In this document: positions 47,198 through 58,000 of the stretch, one piece after another | Position numbering within the stretch: the first letter of the stretch is position 1 | Layout of the letters: every line of letters begins with the position of its first letter | Origin: Cryptomeria japonica | Lineage: Eukaryota > Streptophyta > Pinopsida > Cupressales > Cupressaceae | Length of the DNA stretch: 58,000 nt | Direction of reading: 5' to 3' | Assembly (NCBI RefSeq): GCF_030272615.1 | Contig: NC_081414.1 | Location: 818,972,396-819,030,395, forward strand | Translations under genes and position numbers: made by a program | Notes under the pieces: generated by a model | What the model saw: only the letters and a program-made list of their open reading frames with translations | Told to the model about the DNA's origin: nothing | Databases searched by the model: none

Positions 47198-48748
47198 GCC
47201 ATCCAATTCATAGATCAAGCAAAAAAGAAAAAAAATCAAACAGTATAAAAGAACGTCACTATGGTGAAAACCTGGCAAACAGGCATTTTGTGACACAAAA
47301 AAAAATCACAAAATCAGAAAAATGCAAAAAAATGAAAAACAAATCAAAAAGTGCAATAAAAACAAGTGGTGAAAACTTGGTGATAGGTGCTATTTGTGAG
47401 AGAACAACTCCTCTGTCTATTGGTACTCACATCATATTTTTTGATCTATCTGATCTAAGCCCATAGCCATCGCCGAACAATTATACATGCAACATTATCC
47501 CAGACATACTTAGCGTAGTCATTGTCTTTGATTCTCTAAAAAATTATTCATATCATATCCCACCATGCTTGGTGATCAATGTATATATCCATATCGACAA
47601 GTGTCCATAACTAGGGGCAACATTCATCTCACTTTAGCATTCAAACAACAAACAAGGATTGCAACATACTAAGGAAACCAATGTCAAAACTACTCATCGG
47701 ACTAGAAAACATGATCATTATCCAAATACAACTTCAACACACACACAATGGATGATATATTCTGAATTGTGATTTTTTTACATTTTGGTATCAAGTCTTG
47801 ACTATTTGTATCTTGATTTCTGAATCATTAAATCTCCTGAGCTACTCAAGGATGCACTAAGCTAGAGAAGCAATGAAGGAATCTGATATTTTTCTTTGGT
47901 TTTTTGTCTATGAGGCGATCATTCGTATGGTGCAAATTTATCTCGAGACATTATTAGAAACATATTATTGAAGACATTTTCCATTTTGTACATAAAAATG
48001 GTTAACTCTTGTCTGTTTTACGCAAAGAACACTCAGGTCATCTTGGTTCAATTATACCTCGACGCTTGTGTCATCTTGCGATATCAAAAATCATGTAAGT
48101 TATACTCAGGTCATTATGGTTCAGTTATACCATGATGCTTGTATTAAATTTAAACATATAAAAAGACAAAAAGAGAACAAATAAGTGACTAAACAGGAAT
48201 GACAATGACAGAATTAAAGTGATCATATAGTTACATATCATTTTTGCATTAGTCTCATATCATTATCATTATCATTTACATCTCATTTTCAAGATACATC
48301 TCACAATCATAAACGTTCAGGTAACATCCCATCTTATATAAAAGTAAACACAGCAATGCATATCACAAACAACTATTCATCACAAACCATGCATTTACAT
48401 CATCATACAAATCAACATTGAGAGATCAAGAACATCATTATTATCTAAGCATCTAATCATCCTCATAGTATCATCATATCAAATAAATGTGCATCATAAA
48501 CCATATCATCATTAGTAACACATCACATATGGATAAGAGAAAATCAATGCAATATATCATATATCTCAAAAAACTATCCAAATGTACAATGAGTATCATG
48601 TCTATCAATACAAAAAAGTGATAAATACAACATGACAAATCTCTTAGGTATGACTATCTTCGGAGGCAAACGGTCTAGCAGTAGATGTCCCAGCTCCCGG
48701 ATCTCCACTAGATGGATCACGTCATGCTGGCCTCGTAACACCTCTGTT
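47198..48748. other. Element A region between pol and the antisense gene
   Basis: No gene is seen. Two degraded copies of D's hairpin module lie at 47263-47287 and 47368-47391. The rest is AT-rich, with CATCATA-like low complexity at 48200-48560. It corresponds to D's 25320-27154. Confidence 0.55.
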
Positions 48749-49267
48749 TTATGTCCTCGTATGACTATGACTAGATCGAGTGGATGCCACTGTAACATAG
48801 CTAGGAGCTCTATGATCTGGAGGGACCATATCCTCATACAAATGCCTATAATATTTGGCCTCCTTGGCTGAAACCTGTATCTCCCTCAGTGTGTCCCAGA
48901 GCAGGGCACCAACCATGGATCTCTCTAACCTATCAGCAAGGGCCTCTGCTCGACCCTGATGCTCTACTACTATATCCCTCTCTACCTGCGACTGTGTAAT
49001 TTGTCGCTATTGTGCTAATACCTATGCCTGTAACTCCTACACCGAGACCTGTAGCACCCTAATTTGAGCATCCTGCTAGTAGGTCGACACTGTGATCTTA
49101 AAAGGTACCTATGTCATGGTCCTAATTGCACCTATCCCTGTCTGAGGTGCTAGTGGAGGTAGAATGTCAGATTTACTCCCCTAGGAAGGTCTCCTACATC
49201 CTCTATCCCTCCCACAATAGCTAACATCGTACCTATCCTACCAGCCCACCTGCACCAAGCATGAGAC

Positions 49268-49357
49268 CACCTCTACCATCTCCACCTCTATCACCTCCAC
49301 CTCTACCATCTCCACCTCTACCACCTCCACCTCTGCCATCCCCACCTCTATCACCTC
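49268..49357 (-). repeat. 15-bp minisatellite in the element A antisense gene
   Basis: Six tandem units of CACCTCTACCATCTC or variants occur on the plus strand. On the minus strand they encode pentapeptides such as EVEMV and EVEVI. Confidence 0.85.
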
Positions 49358-50859
49358 CACCACCCCCTCCACCTCCATCTCCCCCACCATCGCTTCCACC
49401 TCCATCTCCTCCCTCCTTTCCCTCATCCCCCTCTCTTCATCTAGGACCCCCTTGCCTCTGTGGCTACTCCTCCTCATCATCATGAAAAGCTGGCAACAAC
49501 TCTATCAGATCAGATATGCATGCCACTGCATGTGCCATGAAGTAGGCTAAGAACCCCTATGTCATCCTATCATCCACTACTCCAACCCCATAATCCCAGA
49601 TTTGTCTTGCCAAGGTCATGTACTCATCCATGACTTTTCCACTATCTAGGTTAGGCCCCCACTCCGACACATCCTATCATTGGCGAGCATACAAACAAGC
49701 TCCCTTTGGTATCTTCTGTTGTCTACCATACTGTTGATGAATGCAACTATGCAAAAATCGCTCAATGATAAAGGGCATCTGCCCAATTAGGTACCTCAAC
49801 ATATATACATAGGGCATCTCTAGTCCATCCTCCACCCACACCTCACAATCCATACATGGTCTCCAGGCGACCATATAAATGCCATCCAAAGCCCTGACTA
49901 GTGCTCTAGTTTTCCCAGCTTACGTTGGACAACTACACCTATATAACCATATGCATATGCTTGACCGACTGGCCTATCCCTATCTGCAAGTGGTCTCAAC
50001 ACTAGTATATGCTCCCAGGCCCACACCTATAATAACATCACCCTGGCTAATAGACTAGTGTATCCCAGATACACTACCTGGTGGAGCTCTCGGTATAGGT
50101 GGGCCAACATACAAGACCCCCATGCCAACCTGCATCCCTGCATCACCATATCCTCTAGAACCAATCACCATCCAACGGCTAGTCCCTTCAACCTATGGTC
50201 GGGACACAGGAAACCAACAATGAAACCTGCTAATATTGACGACCACGAAGCATAACCCAAATCCAAAAACTCCTGCCATGGGATGTCGTAGCCCCTAATG
50301 TGATCATCCTAGAAAACGATGGAGAGTTTTTGTGCCACCCTCCTTGATATTCTCATAGGGTAACAAATCCCCAACCACAGGAATTCATAGAATCTGATAA
50401 TAGTCCTCTAGTGCAACTATCATCTCACCGGTCACCAAATGAAAGGTGTTCGTATCGTTGTGCCACCTCTTTGCCAATGCTGTTAGTAACCCCCAATTAA
50501 TTATATACCAGGGCATGTCTAGTAAGGATGATAACCCACATCTCTTAATCACATCTCTGTCAGCCCATGACAAGTGTGAGATGAGTATCCATGGCTTCGG
50601 GAATTTCTCCCAAGACTATAGTACACCAAGCTCTTCCTGCAAATCAACACATATCCATCATCAGTTCTCGATTCAATAAAACCTATCAAAAATCAAAAGC
50701 AAATCAACTTGAAAATGTGAAGTATATAAAAAAAACCAGAAACATATCCGCATCAATCAGTGAACCATATGACTACATCATATCAGGACTCATTCAATCA
50801 ATCAAAACCCATATCAAAATCATGACTCATAACAAAATCAAGATTTATAACAAAAACCA

Positions 50860-51260
50860 GGACCCATATTAACTCACGACTCATAACAAAATCAGATCCA
50901 TATCAGCAACTTGAACCATAACGAAAGTAGATCCATATCGACAACAAGACCCATATCAAAATCAAGACTCATAATGAAATCAGATCCATATTGAAATCAA
51001 GACCCATATAAAAATCAAGATCCATATCAACTCAAGACCCATAACAAAATCAAGACCCATAATGAAATCAGATCCATATTGACAACAAGGCCCATAATGA
51101 AATCAGATCCATATCGACAACAAGACCCATATCAAAACAAGATCCATATCGACAACAAGACCCATATCGAAACAAGATCCATATTGACCACAAACTCATA
51201 TCACAATCCAACAACATATCAGAATCGCACTTCATAACAAAATAGGACTCACATCGGATC
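50860..51260. repeat. GACCCATAT-type array, period about 18 nt
   Basis: Units such as GACCCATATC, GACTCATAA and GATCCATATC recur about every 17-18 nt (for example 50948, 50966, 50983, 51001, 51019) with AAATCA-like linkers. It lies in the antisense intron of element A. Confidence 0.8.
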
Positions 51261-51372
51261 ATGAACCATATCAGACAATCGACGAACCCATATCGACATC
51301 TACGCAACCTATCCAATCAATTTGACTCATGATGCATTTTTCAAAACACCCTTTTTTCCAACTTTTTGCCCT

Positions 51373-51771
51373 ACGCACTAAATCAAGGATTCAACGCGCT
51401 AAGCTTCCATGTATGCGCTAATATTCTTCATGTATGCACTATAAAGAATACCTTATGCGTTATCTTGTTATCACACGCTACAACAAGACGTCAATGCGCT
51501 ACCTTGTTTACCCAACATGCTTTTTTATCCTATGCACTAACTGTCATACTAGTCATGCTACCTTGTTTACCAGATGCGCTAAAGCTATCCTACGTGCTAC
51601 CTGGCATACCCTTTGCGCTACTTTATGAACCCTATGTGCTAAAATCACCCTATGTGCTAACCTACCCCTTGACTGCGCTACTATTTGACACTTAGATGCT
51701 AAAACCAACCTAGGGTTTTCTACGTGCTAAACTTCCTATCGTATGCGCTAAAGGACCTACCCTGTGCGCTA
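51373..51771 (-). repeat. Inverted TAGCGCAT-word array in element A (read on the minus strand)
   Basis: Twenty units with the plus-strand core ATGCGCTA (variants ATGCACTA, ACGTGCTA, ATGTGCTA) end at 51380, 51401, 51420, 51441, 51462, 51480, 51501 and onward to 51771. Spacings are mostly 21 or 18 nt. The core is the reverse complement of the leader word. Confidence 0.88.
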
Positions 51772-52350
51772 AACCGGCAAATTCTGACCCAAAAATTAAA
51801 AACGTGACAAAAATCAATGAAATTAATAAAAAAACAAAGAGGGATTATGGCCATTTACTGGTGGGCCATATGCGGCCGGTCTCCAGTATCACTTGAGGTG
51901 CTCAAATCAGTGTGAAGAGTATGGAATCGACATCATGGTCAGAGCTCCAATTGTCACAATCACAAGAAGACAAGTGTGCAAATGATTTGTCAAAATCACT
52001 TCTTACATTTTAATATGGTAAATCGAAAGGTTAATAAGTGGGGCATGTATTTTAATCAAACTTTTTTATTATTAACCTTATCCACATCATATTTTTTTGG
52101 GAGATGAATCAATAATGTGCATCCAACACAGTCAATATTCTCATATCGCAATTAATTCAAAAACGATCATAAACTTGACAAATTTTCACCAGATCCTTGA
52201 TTCATCTCCTGAGGGGGCATCATCAATATCGTTCATCAAATCTACATATGGGGCATCATATCGACAACTTTGGCGACAACATCATATCAAAAAAAATTGG
52301 TGGCATATCTAGCGATTTTTCTTTGAATCAACATGTGCACACACATCACT

Positions 52351-52366
52351 TCAAAGAGGCGCAAAA
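52351..52366 (+). other. Polypurine tract of element A
   Basis: TCAAAGAGGCGCAAAA abuts the 3' LTR and is nearly the same as D's tract. Confidence 0.8.
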
Positions 52367-53827
52367 TGTAGACGTATAAATTTGACCACCTTCCTAAATA
52401 AATATTTAATATTTATTTTAACCATATCCCCTTATTAATTAAATTATATTTAATTGGTTTCTTCACATTCATCTATTTAATTAAATAAATTACTTAATTT
52501 ATTTAATTAAATTCATATAAACCTTTTCTAGCCTTTAATTAAATAAATCACTTTATTTAATTAAAACCCCTTTCTCCCTTTTTAATTAAATTTGCATTTA
52601 ATTAACTTGATCCTTGCAAATAAATAAATCTAATTTATTTATAAAATCCCCCCACTTGTATTTATGCAAGTTGCATCTATTTTGGTTGAAATAAAGTAAT
52701 TTTATTTTAATTAAATTCCTTTTCTCTCATCCACTTGCATTTTCCTACATCTCCCACTTGCCTCCTAAACCCCTTCCAGATTCTTCTAATCACTTCCAAT
52801 TTAGTCTAATTCATCTCCTAATTATTGTTACATTCCTAAGTAAAAGGAAGTCACCTCTCAAAGCCTCCTAAGTCTGCAATAACCATTAAAGGCTTTGTGC
52901 CTTCAAATGGTTAACCTCTAAAGTCTTCCAAACCATTAAAGGCTCTTACATAACCATTTATGGTTATGTAACCTTTGACCTTTGGTCAGATACTTTCCTC
53001 TAGCTTAACCATCATTTTGACTCAAGGGTCTCATCAAACACTTATGGCTTTGACCATAGTTATCCATTTGACCCTTGCACAAGAGTATAACCCTTGGAGA
53101 AAATCTTTATTCATTAGATAACCCTAACCTAACCTTAACCCTTACCTCCTAAGGTAACCTTCATGTCTTCTCAAGCATTTAATGCCTCTTTCATCTCCTC
53201 TCAAGCAACCTTTTGTTGACAATTGTCACCATTTCATTGGTGAGAATTGTAAACATAGAATAATTAACTTCCAATCCTAAGCCTTGTTAAGATTATTCAC
53301 TCTTAACCATCCATTGCCCTATTTTCCCTATAAATAGATCTCTCATTCTTCATTATCCATATCTCTAAGTTTTTATGCATCTACATTATAGCCTAATTTA
53401 CTAAGCATTTTAGCCTCTCTTTGTTAAAACATCATCATAGCATTTAGAAGCATTTTCCATATCATAGAATATTCATGCTAAGCTAGTATATCATGTTAGG
53501 ATAATTTGTTAATCTTTTATTATATCACTATCTTCACCTTAACTTAATCATCATAGTTTTAACACATCATATAGATCTTAGAATTCATTCATGCATGTAG
53601 ATTACAATATCACTCGTTCTTGGAGTTGTCATTCCTAAGTCATTTGCTCAATGATCTAAGAGAAAAACATTGGCTTTAGGGATCCTGTGAGATAGAGAAC
53701 AATGGGGCACCCCTTGGGAAGTTAAACTAGTTCAATTAGTTTATATACTTGCACCAAGAGTCTCATTGGTATGTGGGTCTTTTGATCTCGATTTATTTAT
53801 TTTGATCACTGTATTTTCCTACGTACA
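52367..53827 (+). repeat. Element A 3' LTR
   Basis: This 1461-bp LTR starts TGTAGACGTATAAA and ends ACGTACA, followed by TSD acaat at 53828-53832. Its TATA box (CTATAAATAG, about 53328) could also start transcription into the 3' flank. Confidence 0.92.
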
Positions 53828-53832
53828 ACAAT

Positions 53833-56800
53833 AAATCAATTGAGTATGCCTACCTCTGACATGAGACATGCCACATAAGCCAAAAGAAATCCATAAAAAC
53901 ATAACCAGGAAAAGAGACATAGAAGGCATTATCCTAGATCATAATTCATTTTCCAATGTTGATCATATAATAAACATGATTAGAATGATCCGCTTTTTAA
54001 TAACACATTATAACAATAGAAAAGTATCATTAAATGGCCATCTCCTAATTAGCACAATCAGAGTATTTTTGTATTATACCTAGGTATCCTCATATACATA
54101 TAAGAAACCAAAATATTAAATTCAGGGAAAGGGGATTTTAACATCACATTGCATTCTCCAATGATGTGATATCACCCATTTCCATCTAATCGTCCATACA
54201 GACATATTCAGGGAACCATCAATAATTAACTATATTAGTAGAAATGTTATCATTGTAACGACCACAAATTTCTTTATCTACATTGATTGCCATTTCAATA
54301 CTTACATCCTCTACATGTTTAAGTGTAGGATCAATGTCATAATACCTGCTTTATCATGTGAGTGCTAGAGGGGTATTACATATCATAATACTACACCTTC
54401 CAATCCTCTATCTCCATCCCATATTTTCTCTATCCAATTCATCCATTGAAGCCACCTTAAGTTATTTGATTCCAAATGTTTCATCTTTACTGTTATCTAA
54501 ATTTTGAATCATCAAAATTTGATAGGCCTATGATCAACCTTACACATCAAATGAAAGAAAGGTACACAATTTTTTTTTTATACTTCATCATTTATCAGAT
54601 TTGAATATAGAAATGAAGAATTATTTTCAAATGCAATGTATTTCAATAATGTACATCATAAAAGATGCATATGAAAGAATATTTTTCATTTACATAAATG
54701 TGTAAGGACCCACACAAGTCATGGGTATGGCTGAAAAGGTGCAACGAATAGAATGATATGCACATATATAAATAGAAAAAAAGAGAGAGAGAAAGATCTG
54801 TCATTTCCTTTGAATGATGAACCGTTGGTTTGTTGAAGCTGCATCATTGTGTCTTCATGCTCCTAGTGCTCCTAGAGTGCCTGCAAGGGGTGAAGAACAT
54901 GTGTGTTAGAGCTCAGGATCTTTGTTCCTCTATTAATATACTTATACAAATACACATTAGAATATAAATGGAGAAAAATCAGATCAGATCAAGAAAGAGA
55001 ATCAAAGAGATCAAAGTAACAAATCATCGGAAGCTTCATCAAATTTTTATTTTTTTAACTTGTTTGTTCACTATGCAGGTATAAGACAGGTTTCCATTTT
55101 ATGAAAATCAAGTCTGTGGGGTGAAATAGGTTCCCACAAGGGTTGAGCTCGACATACTAGTCATCACTCATAGGGTGACACTAATCATCTATCAAACATG
55201 GAGTACAACTATATCCATGGTCCCATATATTGTCATTCAATGACAGTATAAACTACCATTCAATGACAACACATACAACAATGAATAAAACTGTACTCAA
55301 TGATCAACAAGTGACTATGAGCCATCATGAGAATAAGATCATAAAACATAAACAACTAGGTATGATTATCATTGCTACATTGGCAACATCATGAAGGACA
55401 AGTCCTGATAGGGAAACTGATCATCATGCTCAGCTAAAGGATGGATTCACATCCTTTATAATTTGAACGTAACCCTGTATGAATGTTCAATTGATAATTC
55501 TCTTTTGTTGGTGATTAAGAACTTGAAAGTTGCCAATAACATTCAACTTGTTAAGAATGTGAATCACATCCTTTAGGATGCTGGTTTTGTGATCTACATA
55601 GTTATAGTGCAAGTACAATGAAACATCAAGAAGGGTTTCATATTAAAGGAGTAACTATAATAAGAGGTATATAGATATCTTTTTGAAACAATAAATAAGT
55701 GTAGGGGCAATGAAAAAGAGACTGTTGTAATAGTAAAGAGATTGGGTGAATAAATAACAACTACCTCAGCCTTCACAGTTAGGTTTGGTTATCACAGGTC
55801 AAGGATAGTAGAGAATATTCAGGACTATCAAGAGAAAATACATGTCTCAAATCCATGAGAACACATAGTCATAATGCAATCATGAAATATACAACCCTTA
55901 ACACATCAATGATATAAGGCCACACTTATTAGTTATAAGTTCTTTCCATGAGCAGATTTGATATGAAGACTTTCAACGACAAAGAATAAAGCTAAGCAAC
56001 AATCACGATATCACTGTGATAGGTTGAAATGAACACAAAAGATAGCATATCATTATGAAGTGCTAATTAACATTGCATCATGTGTGTAGCTACATCAGGG
56101 TGTACATCTTCAATTCTAACTTTCTATCAGAACACAATATGTCAACAAGACCTATAGAAAGAAATCATGCCAGCAAGTAGTAGGTTAGCAAACAATGAAA
56201 AGGAAATACATCAACAAAATATGATTGCAATAGAATAGTGTTAAGAGATGAATCTCATGGCATTAATGACAATTTTAAGTGAAAAGTGAGTTCAACAATG
56301 ATTTACCTTTTATCAATAAATATAATTTTATGTTCTTGACAGAAGTATTTTCATATGCTGTTATAATGTCACAATGAATATGTAGTATCTTCAGAATAAA
56401 AGTAACATGTTCATTGCAATAAGTGAAATCAGTTAGGTTTATTATCCATGCCATTCATTTCAACCCTAAATGTTTGTTTCAATATATTTTGGTCCTTATT
56501 GTTCACCATCCAAATGTTACAGACAAAACTTTGAATTTCAGTATGCTAGATTGGTCCATTTTTTTTAGTTTACGATGAAGATGTTAGAGTTCAGTTTGTG
56601 TATGCCAATGTTTGAGTGCCATTTGTGCACTCATTTTAATGATAAAGAGCGTTCATTGACTATGATCAGATTTTTTCAAATGATGTTGTTTTAGTTCAAG
56701 TTTGATCATAGTCTATTAGGGTTTCATTATAACCCTAATATATTTTTGGCATATATGTATTTCATAACATACAGATTGATGGAAGGCCGAAACCCTATTT

Positions 56801-58000
56801 TGGGGTTTTCATTTGGATCATCATTATCGGCCCTATGTATGCCACAAAACAGAGAAAATGAATTAAGTGGAGGTCGAAACCCTTATCGATTTTTTCATTT
56901 CAAAGTATGGCTGAAACCCTAGGTGGTTTTTTTATTGCCTTATTTAAGTCAATTGGGTATATCCTAGTCAAGTAAAGGTTGCAGAGATAGATCATGAATA
57001 ATGGAGGTTGAAACACATCAAGGGTTCTCAAAAAAATAAAGAAAAAAAGAAAAACCATTATATCTCGACTCCATATGTGTTTCAAAGCTAATACCAAATC
57101 ATAGAGCATGATAAATGAAATCCAAACCCTATTAGGGTTTAGACACAAGAAAGCATGAAGAAAAATAACATTTTGACTTATTTATATTTCATAACAGAAG
57201 AGAAATGAAAAGATAGCCAAAACCCTAAATGTTTTTGCAAAATATCATCATTATCTTCATGCTAGTGATAAGAATCAAGCAGAGAAACAAAGGAATACCA
57301 AATTCATGAGTTTACAGTTGAAGAAATGCCCAGTTGACTACCAGTGAAGCCAAGTTCAAGCCACAAGAAGTGCCACCACATGTCCTAGAAAACCCTACAG
57401 AGGCAACTGAAAGAGATGGAAAGAATGTGAATGCATTCACATCTTTTCCTTTTTCTTTGCTTTCATCCATTGTCCTAATTCTTAGGGATTTTTGATGGCC
57501 TTATTTGTTTTAAATTGTTGTTGAACTATTGTAAACGTGGTTGAGCCATGGGCTCCCACAGTTAAGTGGTTGAGCCTAGGGCTCCCACTTATAATATTTT
57601 AAGTGCTTTCAATGTAACAAATACAAGCTTTTATGTTTGTATTAATTTTTTTTAATAAATTATATTTAATATATTAATAATGGTTTAAAATAAGGAAATC
57701 AAATGCGATTATTAATATGGTAAATATAATAATATATTTCTAATTATTTATTTATTTAAATAAAGTAAACCATAAAATAATATAATTTTTTTTAATCTTT
57801 ATACTTCTATTTAATTAAATAAATAACTAATAGGTTTTGCACTTAGATATTTTCTATCATATGTACATACACATAATTGAATTGTAGAATAAATATTGAA
57901 GTGATATTTCTATAAATCACTACTAATATTTATTATATAGATATAAGGGATGAGATTACAAATATATAATAAATATAAAAAGTGAAATCATTATTGGATA
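53833..58000. other. 3' flank of the nested stack, no gene recognised
   Basis: This is AT-rich sequence outside element A. Open frames are short and show no domain. A series of degenerate GAAACCCTA...GGTTTT units lies at 56715-57240, and a duplicated GGTTGAGCC-GGGCTCCCAC phrase at 57539-57588. The last 400 bases are very AT-rich. It may be old decayed repeats; no TSD or LTR pair was found. Confidence 0.55.

Larger units (their letters stand above)
50637..51858 (-). other. Predicted intron of element A antisense PMD gene
   Basis: It is bounded by GTAAAT and TTTGCAG and is phase 0, as in D. It contains the ATGCGCTA array (51373-51771) and an array of GACCCATATC-type units (50860-51260). Confidence 0.55.
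48749..51936 (-). pseudogene. Element A antisense plant-mobile-domain gene, two exons, decayed
   Basis: Modelled exon 1 (51936-51859) encodes 26 codons starting MMSIPYSSH, with two TGA codons at Arg-like positions, and ends CCA|GTAAAT. It aligns with D's exon 1 over the pattern HxFE/D..K/R.Y/F.RPA. The intron (51858-50637) ends TTTGCAG. Exon 2 starts GAAGAGCTT and holds the PMD motif TFHLVTGEMIVALEDYYQIL (about 50440) and a second block (YLIGQMPFIIERF, about 49770). It continues through an EVEMV/EVEVI pentapeptide tail (49357-49268) to a C-terminus like D's, with stop at 48749. Stops and frameshifts are many. Confidence 0.7.
1229..53827 (+). mobile_element. Element A: old Ty3/gypsy Tat-type LTR retrotransposon hosting all the others
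   Basis: Two long related LTRs (1229-2651 and 52367-53827) in direct orientation bound the element and are flanked by TSD acaat. A primer site follows the first LTR and a purine tract precedes the second. Inside are a sense gag-pol (36836-47197) and an antisense PMD gene (51936 down to 48749). Copia B interrupts the leader and element E interrupts the integrase; without them A would be about 18.6 kb. The LTRs differ by many substitutions and several indels (1423 against 1461 bp), and gag-pol has many stops and frameshifts, so A is the oldest layer. The Tat-type call rests on the G-patch after protease, the lack of a chromodomain and the antisense gene. The exact lineage would need RT phylogeny. 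Confidence 0.9.

Noticed and set aside
51068-51316. Minus-strand 82-codon frame
   Set aside because: It is made of the 18-nt GACCCATAT array read backwards, and lies inside the predicted intron.
51373-51771. CRISPR-like look of regularly spaced short repeats
   Set aside because: The repeat core is only 8 nt, degenerate, and the unit is 18-21 nt. The setting is a plant retrotransposon with no cas genes.
53833-58000. Host gene or promoter in the 3' flank
   Set aside because: No open frame over 82 codons, no domain and no convincing splice pattern were found.

Overview
The window is plant nuclear DNA made almost entirely of LTR retrotransposons nested inside each other. The evidence is Ty1/copia elements primed by initiator-Met tRNA (TGGTATCAGAG sites), Ty3/gypsy elements of the Tat/Ogre type (G-patch, two RNase H-like regions, no chromodomain), and an antisense plant mobile domain (PMD) gene. 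AT-rich flanks, very large elements and no recognisable host gene suggest a large repeat-rich genome such as a gymnosperm. The species cannot be read from the sequence.

Layout, with target-site duplications (TSDs) that I matched by eye. Element A is an old Tat-type gypsy at 1229-53827 (TSD acaat). It carries two insertions. Copia B (3700-34740, TSD atagg) lies in A's 5' leader. E, an internally deleted reverse-strand relative of B (43271-46225, TSD gagag), lies in A's integrase. Copia B carries two more. C (5765-13386, TSD gaggc/gaggt) is a gag-plus-unknown-ORF element without pol, inserted in B's gag. D (14802-30972, TSD accac) is a Tat-type gypsy inserted in B's integrase. D's two 807-bp LTRs are identical, so it is the youngest. 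Reading frames of A and B resume exactly across each insertion. Only 1-1223 and 53833-58000 lie outside the stack.

A and D are relatives with the same plan: LTR, primer site, long leader, sense gag-protease-G-patch-RT-RNase H-integrase, then a gene on the opposite strand before the 3' LTR. The antisense gene can be modelled in both as a short first exon, a GT-AG intron and a PMD exon. The tiny first exon aligns at protein level between A and D. Each element also carries its own short word repeated about every 18-21 nt: in the sense leader, and again, in reverse complement, inside the antisense intron (GCGTCTGTG in D, TAGCGCAT in A). D carries a repeated RNA-hairpin module, three copies just after pol and one clear copy within the polyprotein, whose inner stem varies in sequence but keeps its pairing. 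These shared structures are the most interesting content.

Most coding regions are broken. Stops are mostly TAG or TGA where relatives point to Gln or Arg, which fits C-to-T decay at CG and CHG sites. D is notable for eight nonsense codons and no frameshift in a 2,503-codon frame despite identical LTRs.
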